From Deinococcota bacterium (GTDB lineage Bacteria > Deinococcota > Deinococci > Deinococcales > Trueperaceae): DNA of 33,992 nt. Both the position numbers and the translations under genes were made by a program. The DNA is taken from NCBI GenBank assembly GCA_963170125.1, contig CAUJFI010000033.1, forward strand, positions 1-33,992, in the 5' to 3' direction. The notes below the pieces were generated by a model. The model did not search any database. It saw nothing but the letters and a program-made list of their open reading frames with translations, and was not told where the DNA came from. This document shows, one piece after another, positions 8,172 to 16,205 of the stretch (its first letter is position 1; every line of letters begins with the position of its first letter).

Positions 8172-9386
8172 ATGGCAAAGAACCCTACGCCAGTACGCCT
8201 CGGCATGGTCGGCGGCGGAAGCGGCGCCTTCATCGGCGCGGTGCACCGCATGGCGGCGCGGCTCGACGGACGCTTCGAGCTCGTGGCGGGCGCCCTCTCG
8301 AGCACGCCGGAGCGGTCGGTAGCGAGCGGTGCCGAGCTCGGCTTGCGACGCGCCTACGGCACGTGGGAGGAGATGCTCCAGGCCGAGAGTACGCGCGATC
8401 CCGCCGAGCGCATCGAGGCCGTCAGCATCGTCACCCCGAACCACATGCACTACCCGGTCGCGCTCGCGTTCGTGGAGGCGGGCCTCAACGTCATCTGCGA
8501 CAAGCCGATGACGGTGGACTCGAACCAGGCGCGCGCCCTGGAGGCCGCGGTCGCGGCGAGCGGCGTCGTGTTCGGCGTCACCTACAACTACACTGGCTAC
8601 CCGTTGGTGAAAGAGGCGCGCCGCCTCGTGGCCTCGGGTGCGCTCGGCGAGCTGCGGAAGGTCGTCATCGAGTACCACCAGGGCTGGCTGGCCACGCGCC
8701 TGGAGGAGGACGGCAACAAACAGGCGGGGTGGCGCGCCGACCCAGCGCTGGCCGGCACGGGCGGCGCCATCGGCGACATCGGCAGCCACGCGGAGAACCT
8801 GGCGGCCACGGTCACGGGCCTGCACGTGGAGGAGCTCTGCGCCGACCTGACCCCCGTGGTACCGGGTAGGCGGCTCGACGACGACGCGAACGTGCTCCTG
8901 CGCTTCACGGGCGGCGTGAAGGGCGTGCTGGTGGCGTCGCAGGTCGCCATCGGCGCCGAGAACGACCTGCGCCTCACGGTGAACGGCAGCCGCGGCAGCC
9001 TGCACTGGCGCCAGGAAGACCCGAACCGCCTGGTCGTCCACCTGCTGAACGCGCCGACCCAGGTGCTCACCCGGGCGGGCGGGCCGTACCTCGGCGCCGC
9101 CGCGGCTGCCGCCACGCGCATCCCGTCCGGCCACCCGGAAGGGTTCATCGAGGCGTTCGCCGAGGTCTATCGGAACGTGGCGGAGGCGATAAGGCTGCGC
9201 GAGCGCTCGGCGAACGCCGGTGGGATGGGCTCGGACGATGCGAGCCCAAGCGACGCGGGCCTAAGCAGCGCTGTGCCGGACTACCCGAGCGTGAACGACG
9301 GCGCCCGCGGCGTGGCGTTCATCGAGGCGGCGGTGGCGTCGCAAGCCGGGGGGTCTGTCTGGGTGAAGGTCGGTCGCGGCGCCTGA
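8172..9386 (+). CDS. Gfo/Idh/MocA-family NAD(P)-dependent oxidoreductase
   Basis: A 404-aa cytoplasmic dehydrogenase of the glucose-fructose oxidoreductase/inositol dehydrogenase family, which oxidises or reduces sugar-like hydroxyl groups. A Rossmann motif GGGSGAFIG (14-22) opens the protein. VTPNHMHY (87-94) and CDKPMT (109-114, with family lysine K111) mark the active-site side. [14 protein letters not shown] in the second domain supplies the usual Asp/His pair. The ATG at 8172 has GAGGAGGTG nine nt upstream; an earlier in-frame start at 8160 would bury that site. Substrate unknown. It stands alone, divergent from meaB and convergent with holA. Confidence 0.92.
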   Translation: MAKNPTPVRLGMVGGGSGAFIGAVHRMAARLDGRFELVAGALSSTPERSVASGAELGLRRAYGTWEEMLQAESTRDPAERIEAVSIVTPNHMHYPVALAFVEAGLNVICDKPMTVDSNQARALEAAVAASGVVFGVTYNYTGYPLVKEARRLVASGALGELRKVVIEYHQGWLATRLEEDGNKQAGWRADPALAGTGGAIGDIGSHAENLAATVTGLHVEELCADLTPVVPGRRLDDDANVLLRFTGGVKGVLVASQVAIGAENDLRLTVNGSRGSLHWRQEDPNRLVVHLLNAPTQVLTRAGGPYLGAAAAAATRIPSGHPEGFIEAFAEVYRNVAEAIRLRERSANAGGMGSDDASPSDAGLSSAVPDYPSVNDGARGVAFIEAAVASQAGGSVWVKVGRGA

Positions 9387-9460
9387 GCTACTCGTTCGAG
9401 CCGATCAACCGCACACTCCTCTGAACTTCTCCCTCGCGGCGTAGCATGACGCGAACCGTC

Positions 9461-10411
9461 TCACTTACGCGCACCCCGCCACCTCTGCGCGAGATCGATC
9501 ACGGCCGCCTCCAACGCCAGCTCGGGCGAGCCGCCAGACTTGGCCGCCACGTCCGCGGCGAGGAGCCCGCTCAGGCACTCACGCACGGCTCCCTCGTCCA
9601 AACCGGCCGCCAGGCGCAGGGCCTTCTCGGCCGCGTACGGCGCCGCACCGAGCTCGCCGGCCGCCTGCGCCCCGCTCACGCGCTTGCCTCCGCTGCGCTC
9701 CAACAGCCCGGCCGCCTTGGCGACGAGCATGAACTGCCACGTGAGGGCGCCGAACACGCGCGGCACGGCCTCGCCCCCCTCGACCAGGCTCCGAGCGATG
9801 CTCAAGCTGCCGGCCACGTCGCCCTTGGCGACGCGCTCGATGAGGTCGAAGGCCGAGTGCGTCGCCATGACGTTCACGACCGCCTTCGCCCGCTCCAGGC
9901 CGATCTTCTCGTCCAGCGCCGCGAGCTTCTGGATCTCGGAGACGATGCTGGCCGCGTCGTCCCCGAACGTCTCGGCCAGGTAGGTGGCCACGGCGGGCTC
10001 GAAGGCGACGCCGGCCGCCTTCAGCTCGTTCCCGACCCACCGCGCGAGCGGGTCGCCGCGTGGCAGGGCGAGGTGCGTCTGCTTGCCGAGTGCCTGAAGG
10101 GCCTTCTGGCGGGCCGGGGTGGCGCTCGGGTCGAGCACGAACACCACGGCGCCGTCGCCGACGAACTCGAGCGCCTTCATGACCTCGTTGCGCGGCTTCA
10201 CCCCGGCCTGGCCCTGGAAGGCGGCGTCGAAGTCGAGTAACAGCGCCGCCTGGGTGAACAGGCCGCCCTGGCTGGCGAGCTCGAGCACGGTCTGAGCGCT
10301 CATGCCCTCGCCCAGCTCCGTGACCCCGGCGGGGTCGAGGCCGGCCCCGAGGATCGCCGCACGCGCGGCGCGGCGCGCCAGGAAGGGGTCGCCGGTGAAC
10401 GAGCTGATCAT
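9461..10411 (-). CDS. holA: DNA polymerase III delta subunit
   Basis: Clamp-loader delta subunit that opens the sliding clamp during replication. The 316-aa protein lacks a strong short motif, but its overall pattern is that of HolA. It has an N-terminal degenerate AAA+ fold with the FVLDPSATPARQKALQALGK segment, then CVATYLAE-like and FGDDAASIVSEIQKLA helices, and a C-terminal domain with WQFMLVAKAAGLL. Position after comEA-comEC also matches the common comE-holA order. The ATG at 10409-10411 follows the kinase gene by 10 bp and is 7 nt from a TAAGCT -10 whose first three bases are the kinase stop codon. No Shine-Dalgarno is seen, so a leaderless mRNA is likely. Confidence 0.88.
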   Translation of the reverse strand: MISSFTGDPFLARRAARAAILGAGLDPAGVTELGEGMSAQTVLELASQGGLFTQAALLLDFDAAFQGQAGVKPRNEVMKALEFVGDGAVVFVLDPSATPARQKALQALGKQTHLALPRGDPLARWVGNELKAAGVAFEPAVATYLAETFGDDAASIVSEIQKLAALDEKIGLERAKAVVNVMATHSAFDLIERVAKGDVAGSLSIARSLVEGGEAVPRVFGALTWQFMLVAKAAGLLERSGGKRVSGAQAAGELGAAPYAAEKALRLAAGLDEGAVRECLSGLLAADVAAKSGGSPELALEAAVIDLAQRWRGARK

Positions 10412-10418
10412 GCGTCCG

Positions 10419-10424
10419 AGCTTA
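10419..10424 (-). promoter_or_regulatory. Leaderless -10 element of holA, sharing the kinase stop codon
   Basis: TAAGCT on the minus strand ends 7 nt before the holA ATG. Its TAA (10422-10424) is also the stop codon of the upstream kinase gene. Confidence 0.5.
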
Positions 10425-11177
10425 CGTCGCGGCCAAGGCGACGTCCTCGAGCGCGGCCAGGAACTCCTCGGCGCAGGAGTAGCGCTCGTCCGGGTCGCGG
10501 GCAAGCGCCTTAGCCACGATGGGCTCGTACTGCGCGACCGACTCTGGGAGCGGGTCGAGCGGCACCCGGTCGTCGCCGGCGAGCCAGCGCACGACCTGAC
10601 CGCCGAACGGCGGGGCCCCCGTGAGCATGTGGTAGATGACCGCGCCCGTGGCGTACAGGTCGGAGCGGTGGTCCGTGCGCACGCCCTTGAACTGCTCGGG
10701 CGCCATGAAGCTCGGGGTGCCCAGCAGCATGTCCTGGGTGGTGATGGCCGTGAGGCCCAGGTCCTTGGCGAAGCCGAAGTCCGTGAGGAGGGCCGTCTCG
10801 CCCTTCACCAGGATGTTGGCCGGCTTCACGTCCAGGTGCAGGACGCCCTCGGCGTGAGCGTAGGCCAGCGCGCTCAGCACGTCCCGCGCGATCTTGATGG
10901 CCCGGCGCGGGCGCAGCGGCCCGCGCTCGAGCGCCGCTTCGAGCGACACGCCCGGGCAGTAGGCGTAGATGAGCGACGCGTCACCGGAGATGCCGAGCAG
11001 TGGGACGATGTTCTCGTGGCGGAGCCTGCCGACCACGGCCGCCTCGCGCTCGAGGCGCTGGCTGGCGACGGGGTGGGTGCCGAGGAGGCGCTTAACGACC
11101 ACGAGCCGGTCCTCCCAGCGTGCGAGCTCGACCCGCACGGGACCCTGCTCCGATAGCACACGAACCGTCAGCAACAC
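10422..11177 (-). CDS. Stand-alone Hanks-type serine/threonine protein kinase
   Basis: A soluble 251-aa kinase consisting of little more than the catalytic domain, with no transmembrane segment or PASTA repeats. Visible motifs: VVVK with Lys29, alpha-C Glu45, HLDVKPAN with catalytic Asp116 and Lys118, DFG at 133-135, and APE at 159-161. The HRD arginine is Leu115, so it is a non-RD kinase and may not need activation-loop phosphorylation. The loop still holds several threonines (TAITTQD). The start is a GTG at 11175-11177, seven nt after TAGATT; the longer frame upstream is antisense noise inside comEC. It sits between comEC and holA. Substrates are unknown. Confidence 0.9.
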   Translation of the reverse strand: MLLTVRVLSEQGPVRVELARWEDRLVVVKRLLGTHPVASQRLEREAAVVGRLRHENIVPLLGISGDASLIYAYCPGVSLEAALERGPLRPRRAIKIARDVLSALAYAHAEGVLHLDVKPANILVKGETALLTDFGFAKDLGLTAITTQDMLLGTPSFMAPEQFKGVRTDHRSDLYATGAVIYHMLTGAPPFGGQVVRWLAGDDRVPLDPLPESVAQYEPIVAKALARDPDERYSCAEEFLAALEDVALAAT

Positions 11178-11184
11178 TGTGCGC

Positions 11185-11190
11185 AATCTA
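11185..11190 (-). promoter_or_regulatory. Leaderless -10 element of the kinase gene
   Basis: TAGATT (minus) ends 7 nt before the GTG start. Short arms GTGCG/CGCAC flank it at about 11179-11198, a weak possible operator. Confidence 0.45.
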
Positions 11191-11242
11191 TCACGCACCT
11201 CCGCGCGCGGCGGCCGCACCCGCCGGTGCAACCGAGCGAACC

Positions 11243-12952
11243 TCACGGCCCCACCATCGTCGACCAGGTCGTGCCGCCGCGCAGTCCGACGCGCACGGCG
11301 CCGCGCTCCTGGGTGGTCAGCACCGTCACACCGTGCGCCGCGAGGCGGTCCACGACCTCGGCCGTCGGATGGCCGTACGAGTTCTTGCCGACGGAGATGA
11401 CGGCGAGCGAGGGGCTCGCCGCCCGCACCAGCCCCTCGCCGGTGCTGCCTCGCGAGCCGTGGTGGCCGACCATCAGCACGTCGACGGGCGGCACGGGCAG
11501 GTCCGGCTCCACGGCCACGCCCAGGTCTCCCAGGAACACGGCCTTGGCGACGCCGTCCAGGCGCAGCACGAGCGCCACGGAGGCGTCGTTGCCGGCGGGC
11601 GGATCGGGGCCGCGGGCCGGGTTGAGGACGTCGAGGACGATGTGGCCGGCGCGGCCGACGACCAGGCGCTCGCCGCGCCACGCCTCGTGGACCTCGACGC
11701 CCCGCTCGGCCGCCAGCTCGCGCAGCGCGACGTCCAAGGCGTTATCGGGTACGGGCGGGCCGGCCACGAGCAGGCCGACGGGTATGGCCCCGAGGACGGT
11801 GAGGAGCCCCTCCAGGTGGTCGGCGTCCGGGTGGGTGGAGACGACGGCGTCGAGCCGCCGCACGCCCAGGGCGCGCAACGCCGGCAGCACCACGCGCTTG
11901 CCGACGTCGTAGTCGGAGAAAGGCGTGCCCCCACCGTCTACGAGCACGCCCGTGCCGCCGGGCAGGCGGATGAGGGCGGCATCGCCCTGCCCGACGTCTA
12001 GGAACCAGACGTCCGGCACGCCGTGGCGCGGCGTCAGGGCCAAGGTGGCGCTGCCGCCCAGGAGGATCACGGCGAGGGCCTGGGCCGCCCGCAACCGCCC
12101 GTGCGCCCACGCGGCCAGGCAGGCGCATGCGCCCACCCACGCGACGTGCCCCACCGGTCCGATCTCGCCCCACACCACGAACGGCAGGCGCGCGCCGAGC
12201 TCGGCTGCGCCGATTAGGGCCGCAGCCAAGGGGCCCGTGACGTGGTTCACGAGCGCCGCAAGCGGCGTGGTTATCAGCCCCGCGGCGGCGGCCAGGAAGC
12301 CGAGCGGCACGAGCAGGCCCGCCAGCGGCACGGCGACGACGTTCACGAGCGGCGACGCCACCGGCACGCCGCCGAACGTGCCCGCCACGAGGGAGAGCGT
12401 CGGCAACTGCGCCGCCACACTCACCAGGCCGCCGTTCACGAGGGCGCCGGCCAGCCGCGCTAGCCGGCCACGCGAACCCGTGGGAGCCCCGCCACCAAGC
12501 GAACGGCCGCCCAGCCCCGGGCCGGTCAGGGCCTTGGTCCAGGGCGGGAGGAAGACGAGCATGCCCACCACGGCCAGGTGGGAGAGCTGGAAACCGAGGT
12601 CGAAGACCATCTGGGGAGCGCTCAGGGTGCCGAGCAGCGCGGCGAGGCCGAGCGTGGCCCAGGCGTGCGCCCGCCCGCTCCCGAGCGCGGTGGCGGCCAG
12701 CGCGGCGAGCGCCATGGTGGCCGCGCGCACCACGCTGGGGCTGGGGCCGACGAGGAGGACGAACCCGAGGGTCGCCGCGGCCAGGACGGGCAACCGCGCG
12801 CTGGGCAGGCGGCTCAACGACCTGCCGAGGGCGAGCAGCAGCACGCCGACGTGGAGGCCGGAGAGCGCCAGCAGGTGCGCCATGCCGGCGGCCCCGAACG
12901 TCTCGCGCAGGTCGCCGAGGTCGTCGCGCTTCCCCAGGGTCAGCGCGGGCAA
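11243..12952 (-). CDS. comEC: ComEC/Rec2 DNA-uptake channel, C-terminal part (frame-disrupted)
   Basis: The 3' part of the competence channel gene that moves single-stranded DNA across the membrane. Numbered from the first possible start (TTG, 12950-12952), the competence domain covers about 1-305, with the family signature AHLLALSGLHVG (25-36) and multiple hydrophobic helices. A metallo-beta-lactamase-like domain spans about 313-569, with FLDVGQGD, STHPDADH (372-379), FLGDLG and GHHGSRGS. The TTG has no ribosome site. The true reading frame enters from the 5' part at 13752, but a 170-bp tandem duplication at 12871-13210 puts the halves out of register. Deleting one repeat unit would give one 779-aa ORF of normal ComEC length. 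It is either a pseudogene or an assembly error. Confidence 0.88.
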   Translation of the reverse strand: MPALTLGKRDDLGDLRETFGAAGMAHLLALSGLHVGVLLLALGRSLSRLPSARLPVLAAATLGFVLLVGPSPSVVRAATMALAALAATALGSGRAHAWATLGLAALLGTLSAPQMVFDLGFQLSHLAVVGMLVFLPPWTKALTGPGLGGRSLGGGAPTGSRGRLARLAGALVNGGLVSVAAQLPTLSLVAGTFGGVPVASPLVNVVAVPLAGLLVPLGFLAAAAGLITTPLAALVNHVTGPLAAALIGAAELGARLPFVVWGEIGPVGHVAWVGACACLAAWAHGRLRAAQALAVILLGGSATLALTPRHGVPDVWFLDVGQGDAALIRLPGGTGVLVDGGGTPFSDYDVGKRVVLPALRALGVRRLDAVVSTHPDADHLEGLLTVLGAIPVGLLVAGPPVPDNALDVALRELAAERGVEVHEAWRGERLVVGRAGHIVLDVLNPARGPDPPAGNDASVALVLRLDGVAKAVFLGDLGVAVEPDLPVPPVDVLMVGHHGSRGSTGEGLVRAASPSLAVISVGKNSYGHPTAEVVDRLAAHGVTVLTTQERGAVRVGLRGGTTWSTMVGP

Positions 12953-13210
12953 CAGCCCCCCCGCCCGCCCCCGCCGGCCGGCGCCGACCCCGGCCGCCAG
13001 GCGGTCAATCAGGCGGAACCGGCTGCCGGGCGGAGCGCCCGCTGGTGCGCCAGGCCGGCGGCCCCGAACGCCTCGCGCAGGCCGCCGCGGTCGTCGCGCT
13101 CCCCCTGGGCCAGCGCGCGCATCCGCCCCGCCGCCGGCCCCGGCCGGCCGGCGCCGACCCCGGCCGCCAGGCGGTCTATCAGGCGGAACGGGCTGCCGGT
13201 CGGAGCGACC
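12871..13210. repeat. 170-bp tandem duplication inside comEC (12871-13040 and 13041-13210)
   Basis: The two adjacent units align without any gap at an offset of exactly 170 bp, with 18 mismatches by my count (about 89% identity). GAGCGCC occurs at both left junctions (12863-12869 and 13033-13039), a microhomology that could have mediated duplication. Both encode the segment from RLIDRLAAGVGAG to FGAAGxAH. Since 170 is not a multiple of three, the duplication shifts the comEC frame. Confidence 0.9.
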
Positions 13211-13752
13211 GCTCCGCGCACGAAGAGCTGCCCGGCCACGCCGCGCCTGGCGAGGTGTGAGGCGTAGTCGAGGCCGCCCGGGTTCCGCTTGCCGGGTGCG
13301 GGCTCAGCCGTGCCGACGAGCACGACGTCGCCGACCGGCACGGCCGCGCCGCGCGGCATGACGATGGCGAGCCGAGCCGCGACGGGCGCCGTGGCGCTCA
13401 GGAACTCGCCGTCTGACCGCCCCCGCCACTCGTGCTCGGCCCCGGCGTACTCCGCGGCGAGCACGGCCCGCTGGCGCTCGCTCGGCCCCACCTGCCAGGC
13501 CTGCATGCGGGCGGCACCGACGGCGGCGCCTAGCCCCACGACGGGTAAGAACGGCGCGAGGCCGACGATCCCGGCATGCGCCACCACGTGCGGCCAGCGC
13601 CAACCGCACCTTCGCCAGGCAAGCGTGCCGGCCGCCGCCAGCCCCATGACCACCACCCACGTGGCCCCAGGGCCGAGCGGCGCGGTAACGACCACCCCGA
13701 GCACCGCCCCGACGGCGAGCGGGAGCGGCCACGGCACGAACGTACGCGTCAC
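13009..13752 (-). CDS. comEC: ComEC N-terminal part (DUF4131-type region), frame-disrupted
   Basis: The 5' part of comEC, 247 codons before a premature stop. Two or three hydrophobic helices (about residues 1-75) precede an extracytoplasmic OB-like region typical of ComEC amino termini. GKRNPGGLDYASHLARRGV is a characteristic family segment. It then runs through repeat unit B (RLIDRLAAGVGAG ... FGAAGLAH) and ends out of frame in unit A (ALRPAAGSA, stop). The GTG at 13750-13752 overlaps the comEA stop codon as GTGA, indicating translational coupling. If expressed as given, a truncated and presumably non-functional membrane protein would result. Confidence 0.85.
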   Translation of the reverse strand: MTRTFVPWPLPLAVGAVLGVVVTAPLGPGATWVVVMGLAAAGTLAWRRCGWRWPHVVAHAGIVGLAPFLPVVGLGAAVGAARMQAWQVGPSERQRAVLAAEYAGAEHEWRGRSDGEFLSATAPVAARLAIVMPRGAAVPVGDVVLVGTAEPAPGKRNPGGLDYASHLARRGVAGQLFVRGAVAPTGSPFRLIDRLAAGVGAGRPGPAAGRMRALAQGERDDRGGLREAFGAAGLAHQRALRPAAGSA

Positions 13753-14249
13753 AACGTCACCAGCGGCCTGAGGCGCTCCAGCTTCTTTGGCCCGATGCCG
13801 GGGACGCGCAGCAGGTCGTCGACCCGGGCGTAGGGCCGGTGCTCGATGATGCGCCGCGACGTGGCCGGGCCGATGCCTGGCAGGGTCTCGAGCTGGGCGG
13901 CGTCGGCCGCGTTGAGCGAGACGCGTGCCGACCCGCCCGGTGCCGAGAGCGCCGGCACCACCACGGCCTGGCCGTCCGTAAGCGGCGCCGCGAGCTGGAC
14001 GAGCGCGCGCGCCGCGGTCGGCAGGAAGCCACCGGCGAGCATGAGCAGCTCCTCGACGCGCGCGCCGAACTCGACCTCGTAGCTGCCCGGCCTCACGACC
14101 TCGCCGGTCACGGAGACCGTGATGGGCGGCCTCACCACCTGCGGGGCGACCGGGCGGCGTGCGAACGTGCCCAGGCCGACGGTCAGAGCCAGGCCGAGGC
14201 AGGCGAGGGCCAGGATACGGGCAAGTGGGTCGCGGCGCAGGACGCGCAT
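13749..14249 (-). CDS. comEA: ComEA-type DNA receptor
   Basis: Membrane-anchored DNA-binding protein for transformation, 166 aa. A single hydrophobic anchor lies at about 10-30. An SLBB-like segment (VTGEVVRPGSYEV) follows, then a C-terminal tandem helix-hairpin-helix domain. That domain has NAADAAQLETLPGIGPATSRRI and DDLLRVPGIGPKKLERL; the two GIG turns contact the DNA backbone. The start ATG (14247-14249) is six nt from TAGCGT and lacks a Shine-Dalgarno. comEC begins inside its stop codon. This gene is intact, unlike its partner. Confidence 0.94.
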   Translation of the reverse strand: MRVLRRDPLARILALACLGLALTVGLGTFARRPVAPQVVRPPITVSVTGEVVRPGSYEVEFGARVEELLMLAGGFLPTAARALVQLAAPLTDGQAVVVPALSAPGGSARVSLNAADAAQLETLPGIGPATSRRIIEHRPYARVDDLLRVPGIGPKKLERLRPLVTL

Positions 14250-14255
14250 GCCGCG

Positions 14256-14261
14256 ACGCTA
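14256..14261 (-). promoter_or_regulatory. Leaderless -10 element of comEA
   Basis: TAGCGT (minus) ends 6 nt before the comEA ATG and lies directly after the terminator hairpin that follows sodA. Confidence 0.5.
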
Positions 14262-14267
14262 CGAAGA

Positions 14268-14298
14268 AGCCCACGCGGAACGAGCGCCCGCGTGGGCT
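14268..14298 (-). terminator. Hairpin terminator downstream of sodA
   Basis: AGCCCACGCGG (14268-14278) pairs perfectly with CCGCGTGGGCT (14288-14298) around a 9-nt loop. On the minus strand it is followed by a short T-rich tract, TCTTCGT. It lies about 100 bp past the sodA stop and just before the comEA promoter, which would insulate the two. The U-tract is weak. Confidence 0.65.
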
Positions 14299-14400
14299 CT
14301 TGCCTAGTGGTACTCGGTCAGCGGGCGGCCGCAGCCGGCGCGTTATCGACCGCTACGCCCGCACGCCTGGGGCGGCACGCGGCGCCCGGCCGGCCCCGCC

Positions 14401-15012
14401 TCAGCGCGCGGCCGCGAACTTCTTGCCTACTGCTCCCCAGTCGACGACGTTCCAGAACGCCTTGATGTAGTCGGGGCGCCGGTTCTGGTAGTTGAGGTAG
14501 TAGGCGTGCTCCCAGACGTCGAGGCCGAGGACGGGCGTGTCGCCTTGCATGAGGGGCGAGTCCTGGTTGGCCGTCGAGTAGACCTTGAGGGCGCCGTCCT
14601 TGCCCACGGCGAGCCAGGCCCAGCCGGAGCCGAAGCGCCCGGCCGCGGCGGCGGCAAACTTCTCCTGGAAGGCCGAGAACGAGCCGAACGCCTTCTCGAT
14701 CTCGCCGGCCAGGGCGCCGCTTGGCGCGCCGCCGCCCTTCGGGCCCATGATTTCCCAGAACAGGTTGTGGTTGAGGTACCCGCCGCCGTTGTTCTGCACG
14801 GCCGTCCGGATGTCGTCCGGCACCTGGGCGAGGTTCTTGACGAGGTCCTCGGCGCTCTTGTCGCCGAGCTCCGGGTGCTTCTCGATGGCGGCGTTCAGGT
14901 TGTTCGTGTAGGCCGCGTGGTGCTTGTCGTGGTGGATCTCCATCGTGCGAGCGTCGATGTTCGGCTCGAGAGCGTCAGTGGCGTACGGCAGGTCGGGAAG
15001 CTTGAAGGCCAT
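14401..15012 (-). CDS. sodA: Superoxide dismutase, Mn type
   Basis: Dismutates superoxide to oxygen and hydrogen peroxide in the cytoplasm. The 203-aa length is standard. The four metal ligands are H27, H82, D165 and H169 (in [11 protein letters not shown]). [10 protein letters not shown] and Gln150 in NQDSP indicate the manganese-type rather than iron-type active site. No signal peptide is present. The ATG at 15010-15012 has AAGGAG about 8 nt upstream; an in-frame extension to 15105 is not supported. TAGACT (minus) near 15085 could be its -10. A terminator hairpin follows at 14268-14298. Confidence 0.96.
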   Translation of the reverse strand: MAFKLPDLPYATDALEPNIDARTMEIHHDKHHAAYTNNLNAAIEKHPELGDKSAEDLVKNLAQVPDDIRTAVQNNGGGYLNHNLFWEIMGPKGGGAPSGALAGEIEKAFGSFSAFQEKFAAAAAGRFGSGWAWLAVGKDGALKVYSTANQDSPLMQGDTPVLGLDVWEHAYYLNYQNRRPDYIKAFWNVVDWGAVGKKFAAAR

Positions 15013-15120
15013 GGTGGGGGCTCCTTTCGATGTTCGCCCGCGACCCGTTCCGCTGGGCCGGGAGGGCGCGACTTCTTCAAGCGAGTCTAGCAGCGCGGGC
15101 GCCACGCCCCGGTCGAGGCG

Positions 15121-16134
15121 TTACAGCCGCACGACGATCCTGCCCGTCACGCCACCCGCGAGCAACGCGGCGAACGGCTCCTCGAGGGCGTCCAGCCCAG
15201 TCTCCCGCACGAGTTCCGCGTCCTGAACGAGGCCGAGCAGCCGCGCGTCCGTGGCGAGCCGCTCCCACACCGCCTCGCGCGCGGCCATGGGCGCGTGCTG
15301 CGAGTCGACGCCGAGGAGCGCGACGCCCCGCAGGATGAACGGGAACACCGTCAGCGGCACGTCCGACCCGCCGACCAGGCCGCAGGCCGCGACGGCGCCA
15401 CCGATCGCGGTGCTCTTGAGGAGGTTGGCGAGGGTGGCCCCGCCGACCGTGTCGACCCCACCCGCGTACTGGGCGAAGAGGAGCGGCCGCGGCGACTCGG
15501 TCGCGAGCTCGGCCCGAGGGAGCGTGCGCGCCGCGCCGAGGCGCCCGAGCAGCCCGGCGGCCCCCGCCTTCCCCGTGCTGGCCACGACCTCGTAACCGGC
15601 GCCGGCGAGCAGCGCGACGGCCAGGCTGCCGACCCCGCCGGAGGCGCCCGTCACCACGGCCGGACCGAGGTCCGCCGTCGCCCCGGCCGCCGCCAGCCGG
15701 TCCACGGCGAGCGCGGCCGTGAGGCCGGCGGTCCCGAACGCCATCGCGTCGCGCGCGCTCAGGGCGGCAGGCCGGCGCACGAGCCAGTCGCCGGGCACGC
15801 GCACGTACTCCGCGAGCCCGCCGGCCGTGCCCATGCCGAGGTCGAAGCCCGTGCACACCACGGCGTCGCCCTCGGCGAAGCGCGGGTCGCGTGACGCCAC
15901 GACGGTGCCGGCGGCGTCTATGCCGGGGGTGTGCGGGTAGTCGCGGGTCACGCCGCGGTTGCCGCTGGCGGAGAGGGCGTCCTTGTAGTTGAGGCTCGAG
16001 TGGCTGACGCGCACCGTGACGTCGTAGTCCGGCAGCACGGACCACGGCACGTCGAGCACCGCGCGCCGGGCGGCGCCGTCCTCCAGGCTCACACGTAGCG
16101 CGCGGTAGGTGGCGGGGGGAACGAAAGCGACCAT
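15121..16134 (-). CDS. acuI: AcuI/YhdH-type NADPH-dependent acrylyl-CoA reductase (zinc-free MDR family)
   Basis: A 337-aa medium-chain dehydrogenase/reductase related to quinone oxidoreductases. The YhdH/AcuI branch reduces acryloyl-CoA to propionyl-CoA. The signature SSLNYKDALSASGN (45-58) and HTPGIDAAGTV open the protein. VVTGASGGVGSLAV is the nucleotide-binding motif, and LLGVDSQHAP matches the YhdH-specific GIDS segment. No zinc-binding cysteines are seen. The start ATG is six nt from TAAGAT, with no Shine-Dalgarno. Propionyl-CoA production would link it loosely to meaB elsewhere in the window. The substrate assignment is by family only. Confidence 0.85.
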   Translation of the reverse strand: MVAFVPPATYRALRVSLEDGAARRAVLDVPWSVLPDYDVTVRVSHSSLNYKDALSASGNRGVTRDYPHTPGIDAAGTVVASRDPRFAEGDAVVCTGFDLGMGTAGGLAEYVRVPGDWLVRRPAALSARDAMAFGTAGLTAALAVDRLAAAGATADLGPAVVTGASGGVGSLAVALLAGAGYEVVASTGKAGAAGLLGRLGAARTLPRAELATESPRPLLFAQYAGGVDTVGGATLANLLKSTAIGGAVAACGLVGGSDVPLTVFPFILRGVALLGVDSQHAPMAAREAVWERLATDARLLGLVQDAELVRETGLDALEEPFAALLAGGVTGRIVVRL

Positions 16135-16140
16135 GCCCCG

Positions 16141-16146
16141 ATCTTA
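16141..16146 (-). promoter_or_regulatory. Leaderless -10 element of the acuI-like gene
   Basis: TAAGAT (minus) ends 6 nt before the ATG. It lies back to back with the dsbA promoter in the short 16135-16205 gap. Confidence 0.5.
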
Positions 16147-16192
16147 GCCTCGCCGCCACTCGCAGGCCGCAGCGTCCTCAGACGGCGTCCGT

Positions 16193-16198
16193 TACACT
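16193..16198 (+). promoter_or_regulatory. Leaderless -10 element of the dsbA-like gene
   Basis: TACACT ends 7 nt before the ATG at 16206. No -35 consensus and no Shine-Dalgarno are apparent. The same hexamer precedes the gene at 25152. Confidence 0.55.
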
Positions 16199-16205
16199 GC
16201 GCAGC

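Noticed and set aside
11178..11681. N-terminal extension of the kinase
   Set aside because: It lies antisense-like within the comEC 3' end, has no kinase homology, and the GTG at 11177 has a well-placed -10.
12871..13210. Programmed frameshifting to explain comEC
   Set aside because: The frame change coincides with a whole duplicated segment, not a slippery site; a ribosome could not bypass 170 nt without special signals, none of which is visible.
15013..15105. Longer superoxide dismutase start
   Set aside because: The ATG at 15012 has an AAGGAG site and matches the usual SOD N-terminus (FKLPDLPY).
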